Positions 13,329-21,129 of a stretch of DNA of 21,129 nucleotides are shown here, piece by piece (positions within the stretch are counted from its first letter, which is position 1; each line of letters begins with the position of its first letter). Origin of the DNA: CAYOEJ01 sp964403015 (GTDB lineage: Bacteria > Actinomycetota > Actinomycetes > Actinomycetales > Actinomycetaceae); contig CAYOEJ010000025.1 in assembly GCA_964403015.1 (NCBI GenBank), positions 1 to 21,129 on the forward strand, written 5' to 3'. Both the position numbers and the translations under genes were made by a program. A model generated the notes under the pieces. That model was not told the origin of the DNA and ran no database searches. It saw only the letters and a list, made by a program, of their open reading frames with translations.

Positions 13329-15713
13329 GTGAGTACACCGCATCAGAACACAGCGCCCGAATCGAAGAAGACTCCTGCCGCGATGAGCGGTGCCGCAACG
13401 AACGGTACCGGCAAGAACGGAGCCGCGAACAGCAAGCGAGTTGCGAGTATCGCGGAGCGAGACGCAACCAACGCCGAGCGAGACGCCAGGACCGCCAAGC
13501 AACAAGGCGCAAACATCGCCGAGCGAGACCCAAGTACCACGAAACAGAGCACCGCAAAACAGGACACCGCCAGTGTGAAGGCATCAAGCCAGGCCTCCGG
13601 CAACGGCACTGAGGTTCCCGCGGAATTTACCGGTACTGATCACCCGATTCTTACCGAGCCCGATACCTCTGTTGCCGATGAGGCCCCGAAGCCGAAGGCA
13701 GCTCCGTTTGCGCCCGTTGGTCGCATCCCGATCATCGACGTCACCCCGCAGCTTCAGGGCGGCGCGTGGCCGGCGAAGGGCACCGTCAGCGAGGCATTTC
13801 CCGTCCGGGCCACGATCTTCCGCGAGGGCCACGATCTTTACGGGGCCGAATGCACGCTCATCGGACCCGATGGCGAGGTCGTGCAGGTTGCTCCCATGAA
13901 AGATATCGCGCCCGGACTGCGCCGGTTTGAAGGCTGGCTCACCCCGAAGAAACCGGGTACGCATACCTTCTTCGTGAGCGCCTGGTCCGATCCGGTAGCC
14001 ACCTGGCGTCACATGGCCGAGGTGAAACTAGAGGCAGGCATCGACGTTCCACTCGTCTTCCTTGAAGGCGAGGCCGTACTCAACCGTGCACTAGAGAATA
14101 TTCCCGAGGGCAGCGCCGAGCGTGAAGCATTGGACGATGCGATCGCCGTCGTCACGAAGAAGCGAGTCTCGCCAAAGCTACGCTTTGCTGCCGCCACCTC
14201 TCCCGAAGTGGAAGAAGCCCTCGAGAAGTATCCACTTCGCGATCTCGTCACCGAGTCTGCTCGTTACGAAGTGAACGTTGACCGCGAGCGCGCACTCGTC
14301 GGTTCTTGGTACGAGTTCTTCCCGCGCTCGGTTGGTGCCTACGTCGATCATGAGACGGGCGAATGGGTCTCGGGAAATCTGCGGACCGCCAAGGACGGAC
14401 TCGATCGTGTCGCGGCCATGGGCTTCGATGTCATCTACTTGACGCCGATTCACCCCATCGGCGTGACAAACCGCAAGGGCCGAAACAATACGCTTGAGGC
14501 CGTTGATAAGGATCCTGGCTCGCCATACGCGATCGGCTCAGCCGACGGCGGGCACGACGCGATCCATCCAGAGCTCGGCACCTTTGATGACTTCGACGCT
14601 TTTGTAGCGCGCGCCAAGGAACTTGGCATGGAGGTCGCACTCGACATCGCGCTCCAGTGCTCCCCCGATCACCCGTGGATTGAGGAACACCCGGAATGGT
14701 TCACCACGCGCGCCGATGGCACGATCGCCTTTGCGGAGAATCCACCCAAGAAGTATCAGGACATTTATCCGCTGAACTTCGACAATGATCCCGAAGGCAT
14801 TTACCAAGAGATCAAGCGCGTCTTCGAGGTGTGGATCGATCACGGCGTAACCATTTTCCGTGTAGATAACCCCCACACGAAGCCCGTCGATTTTTGGCAG
14901 CGCATTCTCGCAGAGTTCCGAGAGACCCATCCGGAGGTCATCTTCCTCGCCGAGGCGTTCACTGCTCCCCCGATGATGCAGACTCTCGGTGCGGTCGGTT
15001 ACCACCAGTCCTACACGTACTTCGCATGGCGCAACGAGCGAACAGAAATCGAAGAGTACCTCATGGAACTCGCACACGAATCTGACTCCCGCCTGCGACC
15101 TGCATTCTGGCCCACAACCCACGACATCCTGACCCCGTATATGCAACGCGGCGGCATTCCTGCCTTCGCTATTCGAGCGATCTTGGCGGCAACGGGATCA
15201 CCCACATGGGGTATCTACTCCGGTTACGAGCTGGTGGAGAATATCGCCCGCCCCGGCGCCGAAGAGCAGATCGATAACGAGAAGTACGAGTTCAAGAACC
15301 GAAACTTTGAGGCCGCCGAATACAACGGCATCGCCCAGCTTCTCGGAAAACTCAACGAGATTCGTAGCCGCCACATAGCACTACGTCGTCTGCGAAACGT
15401 CACGATTAACCCGACGTCGAACGAAAAGGTCATCTCCTTTACGAAGGTATCGAAACCGGAAGAGTCAGCGGACGGAAGCATCGACGCAGTCATCGTGGTT
15501 CTGAATCTCGATCCGTATGCTTCCCGCGACGCCGAGGTCTATCTCGATCTCACGCCTTTTGGCGCGACTCCGCGTTGGGACGGTTCACCAGTTCTCGAGG
15601 TTTACGACGAGATGTCTGGCCAGCACTATCTATGGAATGATCGTCCCTATGTTCGTCTTGACCCCCACGGTCAAGTTGCCCATATCCTCTCAGTGAAGGT
15701 ACTTCCTCAGTGA
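13329..15713 (+). CDS. glgE: Alpha-1,4-glucan:maltose-1-phosphate maltosyltransferase GlgE (GH13_3)
   Basis: GlgE transfers maltosyl units from alpha-maltose-1-phosphate to the non-reducing end of alpha-1,4-glucan, the polymerising step of the GlgE pathway. Catalytic residues are D513 (FRVDNPHTKP), E542 (LAEAF) and D599 (TTHDIL). Their spacing of 29 and 57 is the same as that of D394, E423 and D480 in Streptomyces coelicolor GlgE. The conserved N-terminal domain begins near residue 130 (GRIPIIDVTPQLQGG) and the GH13 barrel includes YLTPIHPIGVTNRKG. The protein is 794 residues against about 660-700 in characterised enzymes. The excess is an Ala/Lys/Thr-rich N-terminal extension of about 120 residues with an AERDA heptad-like repeat. 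GTG 13329 is supported by the -10 just upstream. First gene of glgE-treS-mak-glgB. Confidence 0.95.
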   Translation: MSTPHQNTAPESKKTPAAMSGAATNGTGKNGAANSKRVASIAERDATNAERDARTAKQQGANIAERDPSTTKQSTAKQDTASVKASSQASGNGTEVPAEFTGTDHPILTEPDTSVADEAPKPKAAPFAPVGRIPIIDVTPQLQGGAWPAKGTVSEAFPVRATIFREGHDLYGAECTLIGPDGEVVQVAPMKDIAPGLRRFEGWLTPKKPGTHTFFVSAWSDPVATWRHMAEVKLEAGIDVPLVFLEGEAVLNRALENIPEGSAEREALDDAIAVVTKKRVSPKLRFAAATSPEVEEALEKYPLRDLVTESARYEVNVDRERALVGSWYEFFPRSVGAYVDHETGEWVSGNLRTAKDGLDRVAAMGFDVIYLTPIHPIGVTNRKGRNNTLEAVDKDPGSPYAIGSADGGHDAIHPELGTFDDFDAFVARAKELGMEVALDIALQCSPDHPWIEEHPEWFTTRADGTIAFAENPPKKYQDIYPLNFDNDPEGIYQEIKRVFEVWIDHGVTIFRVDNPHTKPVDFWQRILAEFRETHPEVIFLAEAFTAPPMMQTLGAVGYHQSYTYFAWRNERTEIEEYLMELAHESDSRLRPAFWPTTHDILTPYMQRGGIPAFAIRAILAATGSPTWGIYSGYELVENIARPGAEEQIDNEKYEFKNRNFEAAEYNGIAQLLGKLNEIRSRHIALRRLRNVTINPTSNEKVISFTKVSKPEESADGSIDAVIVVLNLDPYASRDAEVYLDLTPFGATPRWDGSPVLEVYDEMSGQHYLWNDRPYVRLDPHGQVAHILSVKVLPQ
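13449..13511. repeat. 21-bp degenerate in-frame repeat in the glgE extension
   Basis: Three consecutive 21-bp units encode IAERDAT, NAERDAR and TAKQQGA (residues 41-61). A fourth IAERD copy follows slightly out of register at 63-67. At DNA level the shared core is GAGCGAGAC. The 7-residue period suggests helix or coiled-coil character, flanked by low-complexity sequence. Confidence 0.65.
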
Positions 15714-17656
15714 CAAATTCTCCCCACTCACTAACTCAGCCAGCTAAGCACAATTCCGTTGGAATCGTCGGCTCACGGCCGGGCCTCACCGAGGATACGG
15801 AATGGTACCGCACCGCCGTTTTTTACGAGGTCCTGCTTCGTGCCTTCGGCGATTCGGAAGGGACCGGCACCGGTGACTTCCGCGGTCTCATCAACCATCT
15901 GGATTATCTCCAGTGGCTTGGCGTCGATTGCCTCTGGATTCCGCCGTTTTACCCATCACCGATGCGCGACGGCGGTTACGACATCTCCAATTTCACGGCC
16001 ATAAAGTCCGAGTACGGAACGCTCGATGACTTCGCCGAACTCGTCGATGAGGCTCACGATCGCGGTATCAGAATCATCATCGACATGGTCATGAACCACA
16101 CCTCCGACCAGCACCCGTGGTTCCAGTCGTCGCGTTCCAATCCCGATGGTCCGTTCGGTGATTTCTACGTGTGGCGCGATACCGACGAAGAATACGCCGA
16201 CGCCCGCATCATTTTCATCGACACCGAAGCCTCGAACTGGACCTTCGATCCCGTGCGTCGCCAGTATTTCTGGCACCGCTTCTTCTCCCACCAGCCCGAC
16301 CTCAATTATGAGAATCCGAAGGTGCAGGAGGCCATTTTCGACGTCGTCCGGTTCTGGTCGCGACTGGGCGTGGATGGCTTCCGGCTCGACGCCATTCCGT
16401 ACCTTTTCGAAGAAGAAGGCACGAACTGCGAGAACCTGCCACGCACCCACGAGTTCATCGCGTCCTTGCGCGCAATGATCGACGACGAATTCCCCGGCCG
16501 CGTGCTGCTCGCCGAGGCAAATCAGTGGCCCGAAGACGTTGTGGAATATTACGGTACGGAGGAAGAACCCGAGTGCCACATGTGCTTCCACTTCCCCGTG
16601 ATGCCGCGAATTTACTACGCGTTGCGTGATCAGCGCGCCACCGCTATCCGGGACATTCTCAAGGCGACGCCGGAGATCCCCGCCGGCGGCCAGTGGGGTA
16701 CGTTCTTGCGTAACCACGACGAGTTGACGCTCGAGATGGTCTCCACCGAAGAACGCGCGAAGATGTATGGCTGGTATGCCGAAGATCCGCGGATGCGAGC
16801 GAATGTCGGCATCCGTCGTCGTCTAGCGCCGCTGCTCGGAAATTCGCGAGCCGAAATCGAACTCGCAAACGCACTTCTGCTCTCGCTTCCAGGGTCGCCG
16901 TGCATGTACTACGGCGACGAGCTAGGCATGGGCGACAACATTTGGCTCGCCGACCGCGACTCCGTTCGCACGCCGATGCAGTGGACGCCGGATCGCAATG
17001 GCGGCTTTTCAACCGCTGACCCGGGCAAGCTCTACCTGCCACTCATTCAGTCGCTCGTTTACCACTACCAAGCGATCAATGTGGAATCCCAACTCGCGCA
17101 GCCGGCGTCGTTGCTTCACTGGACGCGCGGTATCCTCGAGGTTCGTTCCAAGTACCCGGTGATGGGTAATGGCAAGTTTGAGCTGCGCGACGTCAACAAC
17201 GAGGCTGTGCTTGCCTTCACCCGCGTCAACGACGATCAGGTGATGCTGTGCGCGATGAACTTGGCAAATACGCCTCGCGCCGCCAAGATTCAGATTCCCG
17301 AGTATGCGGGCTGGGATGCGTCCGACGTCTTTGGCGGGGCCGGCTTCCCTCCCATCTCCGACGACGGTACCTACCAAATGACCCTCGGCTCGCGCGATTT
17401 CTTCTGGCTGCTTCTCACGCCTAAGGGTTCGAATGAACCTGCGCCGATCGAGGGTGCCGAGGCGCCGCCGGCGGAGGAAGTTCCTTCGGTTGAGGATCTT
17501 CTTCCTTTGGACGTGCCGCTCGCGGTTGACGAGGGGCTCGCTGTTGGCGAGGACGCGGCGGCTGGTGAGAACCCAGTGGCCGGTGAGAAGCTCGTCGTGG
17601 ACGAGCCGATGATTGCTCCCGAAGCGACCGACTCCGAAGGCGGCGCTAACCGATGA
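15710..17656 (+). CDS. treS: Trehalose synthase / maltose glucosylmutase TreS (GH13)
   Basis: TreS interconverts trehalose and maltose and feeds maltose to Mak. The GH13 barrel shows MVMNHTSDQHPWF, DGFRLDAIPYL (nucleophile D227), LLAEANQWPEDV (acid/base E269) and FLRNHDELTLEM (D337). AEANQWPEDV and NHDELTLEMV are the TreS signatures. The 648-residue length includes a C-terminal tail of about 70 residues after the normal end at FWLLLTPKG. This tail is Pro/Ala/Val-rich and strongly acidic. The GTG start overlaps the glgE stop (GTGA), with AAGG about ten bases upstream, so translation is coupled. Its own stop overlaps the mak start (ATGA). In mycobacteria TreS forms a complex with maltokinase, and in some actinobacteria the two are fused. 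Confidence 0.95.
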   Translation: MTNSPHSLTQPAKHNSVGIVGSRPGLTEDTEWYRTAVFYEVLLRAFGDSEGTGTGDFRGLINHLDYLQWLGVDCLWIPPFYPSPMRDGGYDISNFTAIKSEYGTLDDFAELVDEAHDRGIRIIIDMVMNHTSDQHPWFQSSRSNPDGPFGDFYVWRDTDEEYADARIIFIDTEASNWTFDPVRRQYFWHRFFSHQPDLNYENPKVQEAIFDVVRFWSRLGVDGFRLDAIPYLFEEEGTNCENLPRTHEFIASLRAMIDDEFPGRVLLAEANQWPEDVVEYYGTEEEPECHMCFHFPVMPRIYYALRDQRATAIRDILKATPEIPAGGQWGTFLRNHDELTLEMVSTEERAKMYGWYAEDPRMRANVGIRRRLAPLLGNSRAEIELANALLLSLPGSPCMYYGDELGMGDNIWLADRDSVRTPMQWTPDRNGGFSTADPGKLYLPLIQSLVYHYQAINVESQLAQPASLLHWTRGILEVRSKYPVMGNGKFELRDVNNEAVLAFTRVNDDQVMLCAMNLANTPRAAKIQIPEYAGWDASDVFGGAGFPPISDDGTYQMTLGSRDFFWLLLTPKGSNEPAPIEGAEAPPAEEVPSVEDLLPLDVPLAVDEGLAVGEDAAAGENPVAGEKLVVDEPMIAPEATDSEGGANR

Positions 17657-19242
17657 TCCTCGAAGCGATCCCCCGCAATGAGCTAGGTGCGATTCTTACC
17701 GACAAGATTGCACAAGCACGCTGGTACACACTTGGAACCGACAGGCCTGAGGTCGAATTGGGGCCGCAGGTGACGTTGAGTGAGAACGACGACGAAGCCA
17801 CCGTCCTCCATTTCGTAAAGATCGCTGGCACGACTTTTTCGGTTCCACTGGTTTACCGACGTGGCGGTGACGAAAACGGCCCCGGCTACTGGGGATCGGT
17901 GGCTGACGGATCGGTGGCTGACGGATCGATTGCAGTTTTCGACGCGACCGACGACGACGCCGGCAAGCATGCTTTGCTACGGACCGTTTTGACTGACCCC
18001 GGGCAAGCCAGCGAGCTGGGGCGACCTACTGGTGGCGAACTGATCCTCGAATCGAAGCCTCTGCGCGGATTGCTTGAGGACCTTCCCGCAATAGAAAGCG
18101 CATCGAAGCTTCGGTCGGAGCAGTCAAACACATCGATTATTTATCGTTTCAGCGAGCCGGATGACGTGGGCTCCACCGGTATCATTCTCAAGGTTTTTCG
18201 GGTCATTAGCGCTGGTGTTAACCCAGACGTTGAACTCCAGCAGGCTCTCGATCTCTCGGGCTCCGCAGCTGTTCCCCGCCAGTACGGTTCGGTGACGGCG
18301 TCTTGGCTCGATAGCGCGTCTGATGCTGAGCCTGAAGCAGGGACCGATGGCCGGAACGATCACGGGAACGATGTCCTTCGGGCCGACGTGCTCGTGGCAC
18401 AAGAGTTCCTTGCCGGATCGGTCGACGCTTGGCAGGTGATCACTGATGGACTTGAATCAACGAACGGTAGCATTGCCGACCGCGACGGCATCGTCGCGCT
18501 CGGAGAGATGACTCGGCAGATCCACGACGAACTCGCCGCCTCCTTTCCTGCGGTCGACGTAACGTCAGCAGACAAAGAAAAGTTTGCAGCGGTGTGGCAA
18601 GAACGTGCTGCCAAGGCGATCTCGGACGTACCGGAGCTGGCCGAACATCGCGTCGCGATCGCGGATGTTTACGAGCGCGCGCTCGAAGGTCCATGGCCAC
18701 GCCTGCAGCGCATCCACGGCGACTATCACCTTGGTCAGGTTTTGAATGCCCCCACGCGGGGCTGGTGTGCGCTGGATTTCGAAGGCGAGCCCTTGCGGCC
18801 GTTGGCTCAGCGCACAGAACCCGATCTTTCGCTACGCGACGTGGCGGGCATGCTTCGATCTTTTGACTACGCAGCTGGCTCGGCGAAGAAGGCTGGCGGG
18901 GATGAAGAAGCTCTAGATAGGTGGATCGCCGCTGCGCACGAGGCATTCCTCGAGGGATACGGATCGGTTCGCGAGGTCGGCGTCGTCGACCCCGGTGCCG
19001 TCGAGCCCGGCGTCGTCGACCCTAGTGATGCCCACGGCACCGTCGTCGACCCCGACACCGACGGTGACAACCACACCGATGGTGACAACAACATCGATAG
19101 CGACAACCACACCGCGCTTCTTAACGCCCTCATCTTGGACAAGGCCCTTTACGAAGTGAGCTACGAGGTAGCGAGCCGGCCCACATGGGTGGATATCCCA
19201 CTGGCCGGTGTACGGCGCATCCTCGCCAACGAGGTGGCCTAG
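17653..19242 (+). CDS. mak: Maltokinase Mak (Pep2)
   Basis: Mak phosphorylates maltose with ATP to give alpha-maltose-1-phosphate, the substrate of GlgE. The kinase signature is RIHGDYHLGQVL (catalytic D357), followed by ALDFEGEP (metal-binding D375) and LRDVAGMLRSFDYAA. The C-terminal LDKALYEVSYE and IPLAGVRRIL are also family features. The ATG overlaps the treS stop by four bases. The protein is 529 residues, well above the roughly 450 usual for bacterial maltokinases. The excess sits in three low-complexity insertions: VADGS repeats (81-92), an Asp/Glu/Gly-rich loop near 215-242, and a VVDP plus GDN repeat block (about 443-488) in the C-lobe. Core motifs are intact, so it is probably active. 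Confidence 0.93.
   Translation: MILEAIPRNELGAILTDKIAQARWYTLGTDRPEVELGPQVTLSENDDEATVLHFVKIAGTTFSVPLVYRRGGDENGPGYWGSVADGSVADGSIAVFDATDDDAGKHALLRTVLTDPGQASELGRPTGGELILESKPLRGLLEDLPAIESASKLRSEQSNTSIIYRFSEPDDVGSTGIILKVFRVISAGVNPDVELQQALDLSGSAAVPRQYGSVTASWLDSASDAEPEAGTDGRNDHGNDVLRADVLVAQEFLAGSVDAWQVITDGLESTNGSIADRDGIVALGEMTRQIHDELAASFPAVDVTSADKEKFAAVWQERAAKAISDVPELAEHRVAIADVYERALEGPWPRLQRIHGDYHLGQVLNAPTRGWCALDFEGEPLRPLAQRTEPDLSLRDVAGMLRSFDYAAGSAKKAGGDEEALDRWIAAAHEAFLEGYGSVREVGVVDPGAVEPGVVDPSDAHGTVVDPDTDGDNHTDGDNNIDSDNHTALLNALILDKALYEVSYEVASRPTWVDIPLAGVRRILANEVA
17893..17932. repeat. 15-bp in-frame tandem repeat in mak
   Basis: GGATCGGTGGCTGAC occurs at 17893-17907 and again, identical, at 17908-17922, with a partial third copy after it. 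It encodes GSVAD twice and then GSI, in the N-terminal part of maltokinase. Perfect identity suggests a recent duplication. Confidence 0.85.
18981..19070. repeat. 30-bp in-frame tandem repeat in mak
   Basis: CGTCGTCGACC starts at 18981, 19011 and 19041, an exact 30-bp period over three units. The encoded decapeptides are VVDPGAVEPG, VVDPSDAHGT and VVDPDTDGDN. The unit starts are conserved and the rest has diverged. Confidence 0.85.
19063..19116. repeat. 18-bp in-frame tandem repeat in mak
   Basis: Three 18-bp units with core GACAACCACACCGAT lie at 19063-19080, 19081-19098 and 19099-19116. They directly continue the 30-bp array. They encode GDNHTD, GDNNID and SDNHTA, an Asp/Asn-rich stretch in a C-lobe loop of the kinase. 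Confidence 0.85.
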
Positions 19243-19295
19243 CACACCGCACAAATACCACTTACCGCTTTCAAAAACATGGGAGAGTTAGACAC

Positions 19296-21129
19296 ATGAA
19301 CTCCACACCAGAACCCATCCATATTTCGACGGATCTGCTCGATGCTGTATCGAATGGCAACCACCATTCGCCGCACGACGTGCTCGGTCCGCACTCCGAT
19401 GGAACGAATGTCACCGTACGCGTTATGCGTCATATGGCCGACTCTGTGTCGATTGTGACTCCGCAAGGAGAGTACCCCGCTCAGCACGAATTCAATGGCA
19501 TTTGGACGGCTGTCATAGAAGGCAGTGACGTTCCCGATTACCGCGTGCGCGCCGTGTACGGCGAATTTGAGAGCCTGAGCGACGACGGCTATCGCTTCCT
19601 GCCCACCATTGGCGAGATTGATCGTTACCTCATCTCCGAGGGCCGCCACGAGAAGCTGTGGGAAGTTCTGGGTGCGCACGTGCGCCACTACGACACCCCC
19701 ATGGGCGAAGTGCGCGGCACGAGCTTTTCCGTGTGGGCACCGAGCGCACGAGCAGTTCGCGTGGTGGGCGACTTCAACTCGTGGAATGGCCAGATTTCCG
19801 CCATGCGCACTATGGGGACGTCGGGCCTGTGGGAGCTATTCATCCCCGGCGCCGACGAGGGTGCCCGCTACAAGTTTGAAATTCAGTACGCTGACGGCTC
19901 GTGGCACCAGAAGGCCGATCCGATGGCACGCCGTACTGAGATTCCTCCGTCAACGGCTTCCATTGTTGCCGCTTCCCACTACGAGTGGGACGACGACGAA
20001 TGGCTGCGTGCGCGCGCTGAGCGCAACCCACACAGTGGCCCAGTATCGGTCTATGAGGTTCATCTTGGTTCTTGGCGGATGGGTCTCGACTTTAAGGAGA
20101 TGGCCGCCCAGCTCGTTGGACACGTCAAGTATCTTGGATTCACCCACGTCGAGTTCATGCCTCTTGCCGAGCATCCTTTCGGCCCATCATGGGGTTACCA
20201 GGTCACGTCCTACTACTCGCCCACGGCTCGCTTTGGTTCGCCCGACGAACTGCGATACCTCATCAACGAACTTCATAACGCTGGTATCGGCGTCATCATG
20301 GATTGGGTACCCGCCCACTTCCCGAAGGACGAATGGGCGCTCGCAAACTTCGATGGCACCCCACTCTATGAGGATCCGAATCCGCTCCGTGGTGAGCATC
20401 CGGACTGGGGCACACTCGTGTTTAACTACGGCAGACGCGAAGTCCGCAACTTCCTCGTCGCCAATGCCCTGTACTGGTTCGAGGAATTCCACATTGACGG
20501 TATTCGCGTGGACGCCGTTGCCTCCATGCTCTACCTCGACTACTCGCGCGATCCCGGTCAGTGGCAGCCAAACGTCTACGGCGGCCGTGAAAACCTCGAG
20601 GCGATTTCCTTTATTCAGGAAGCAAACGCCACCGCCTACCGCAACCATCCAGGAATTATGATGATCGCCGAAGAGTCCACCTCGTGGGAGGGCGTGACCG
20701 CGATGACTGAAAGTGGCGGCTTAGGCTACGGCTTGAAGTGGAACATGGGGTGGATGAACGATACCCTGCGCTACTTCCAAGAAAAGCCGGTCAATCGCCG
20801 CTGGCATCATGGTGAACTCACATTCTCCCTCGTCTATGCATTCTCCGAGCAGTTCATGCTGCCGCTGTCGCACGACGAGGTTGTCCACGGCAAGGGCTCC
20901 CTCTACACCAAGATGCCCGGAGACCCATGGCAAAAGCTTGCTGGCGTTCGCCTGCTTTATGCCTACCAGTGGTCACATCCGGGCAAGCAGCTGCTCTTCA
21001 TGGGCCAGGAGTTCGCTCAGATTGCTGAATGGAGCGAGAGCCGCGGTCTTGACTGGTGGTTGACCGACAACCCCGGCCACGACGGCGTCATGGCCTGCGT
21101 AGCGCGCCTAAATGAGATCTACCAAGAGC
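19296..21129 (+). CDS. glgB: 1,4-alpha-glucan branching enzyme GlgB, 3' end outside window
   Basis: GlgB cuts alpha-1,4 chains and re-attaches them through alpha-1,6 bonds, branching the linear product of GlgE. The reading frame is open from ATG 19296 to the window edge (611 codons) without a stop. The catalytic residues are D406 (GIRVDAVASML), E459 (IAEEST) and D527 (LSHDEVVHGKGS). These are offset by one from D405, E458 and D526 of E. coli GlgB, whose 728 residues suggest that about 115 are missing here. An N-terminal N1 domain (residues 1-115) and a CBM48 domain (FSVWAPSARAVRVVGDFN) precede the barrel. It starts 53 bp after mak without a terminator, preceded by GGGAG ten bases upstream, and is the fourth gene of the operon. 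Confidence 0.95.
   Translation, partial: MNSTPEPIHISTDLLDAVSNGNHHSPHDVLGPHSDGTNVTVRVMRHMADSVSIVTPQGEYPAQHEFNGIWTAVIEGSDVPDYRVRAVYGEFESLSDDGYRFLPTIGEIDRYLISEGRHEKLWEVLGAHVRHYDTPMGEVRGTSFSVWAPSARAVRVVGDFNSWNGQISAMRTMGTSGLWELFIPGADEGARYKFEIQYADGSWHQKADPMARRTEIPPSTASIVAASHYEWDDDEWLRARAERNPHSGPVSVYEVHLGSWRMGLDFKEMAAQLVGHVKYLGFTHVEFMPLAEHPFGPSWGYQVTSYYSPTARFGSPDELRYLINELHNAGIGVIMDWVPAHFPKDEWALANFDGTPLYEDPNPLRGEHPDWGTLVFNYGRREVRNFLVANALYWFEEFHIDGIRVDAVASMLYLDYSRDPGQWQPNVYGGRENLEAISFIQEANATAYRNHPGIMMIAEESTSWEGVTAMTESGGLGYGLKWNMGWMNDTLRYFQEKPVNRRWHHGELTFSLVYAFSEQFMLPLSHDEVVHGKGSLYTKMPGDPWQKLAGVRLLYAYQWSHPGKQLLFMGQEFAQIAEWSESRGLDWWLTDNPGHDGVMACVARLNEIYQE

Noticed and set aside
15956..16717. A 253-codon minus-strand open frame opposite treS
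   Set aside because: It lies antisense to the most conserved part of the GH13 barrel and has no recognisable domain; the same holds for the 254-codon frame at 11134-11898 opposite glgP.
19609..20661. A 350-codon open frame on the plus strand inside glgB
   Set aside because: It is frame-shifted relative to glgB, has a Ser/Thr/Arg-rich composition typical of an off-frame reading, and shows no known motif, while glgB has all its catalytic residues in the other frame.

Overview
The window looks like a chromosomal segment of a moderately GC-rich actinobacterium. The evidence is a mycoredoxin with a CGYC active site (a mycothiol-dependent redox protein), a UvrD2-type helicase with a C-terminal HRDC domain, a complete GlgE-pathway operon, a DUF222/HNH (13E12-family) gene under an actinobacterial-type SOS box, and several apparently leaderless genes. 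A member of the Actinomycetaceae is my best guess, but this is inference. The sequence is a draft scaffold: two runs of exactly 100 N (2137-2236 and 8481-8580) are conventional gaps of unknown true size.

Left part (1-4806): uvrD2 (minus) diverges from mrx1 (plus). mrx1 converges on the minus-strand pair mnmA-nudC across a strong shared hairpin. The uvrD2-mrx1-nudC neighbourhood matches the order known in Mycobacterium, which supports the assignments. The functions are DNA repair, thiol redox, NAD-cap/NADH hydrolysis and tRNA 2-thiolation.

Middle (4807-10773): glgX (glycogen debranching) diverges from mnmA and is followed by trpS. After trpS come a 22-bp tandem repeat broken by an assembly gap, a pair of DnaA-box-like 9-mers, and a DUF222-HNH gene. 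A near-perfect LexA/SOS box lies exactly in the spacer of that gene's predicted promoter.

Right part (10774-21129): glgP (glycogen phosphorylase) ends at a strong terminator. A tight operon follows: glgE-treS-mak-glgB. glgE/treS overlap by GTGA, treS/mak overlap by ATGA, and glgB starts 53 bp later and runs off the window after 611 codons. TreS interconverts trehalose and maltose, Mak phosphorylates maltose, GlgE polymerises maltose-1-phosphate into alpha-1,4-glucan, and GlgB branches it. GlgP and GlgX take the polymer apart. The window therefore carries both the building and the dismantling arms of the trehalose/glycogen cycle.

The least expected feature is the number of short tandem repeats at or near gene ends and inside the glycogen enzymes. 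They occur as a heptad-like N-terminal extension in GlgE, an acidic tail on TreS, and three in-frame repeat blocks in Mak (15, 30 and 18 bp). At the 3' ends of trpS and glgP the repeats begin at or span the stop codon. I found no tRNA, rRNA, CRISPR array or insertion sequence.
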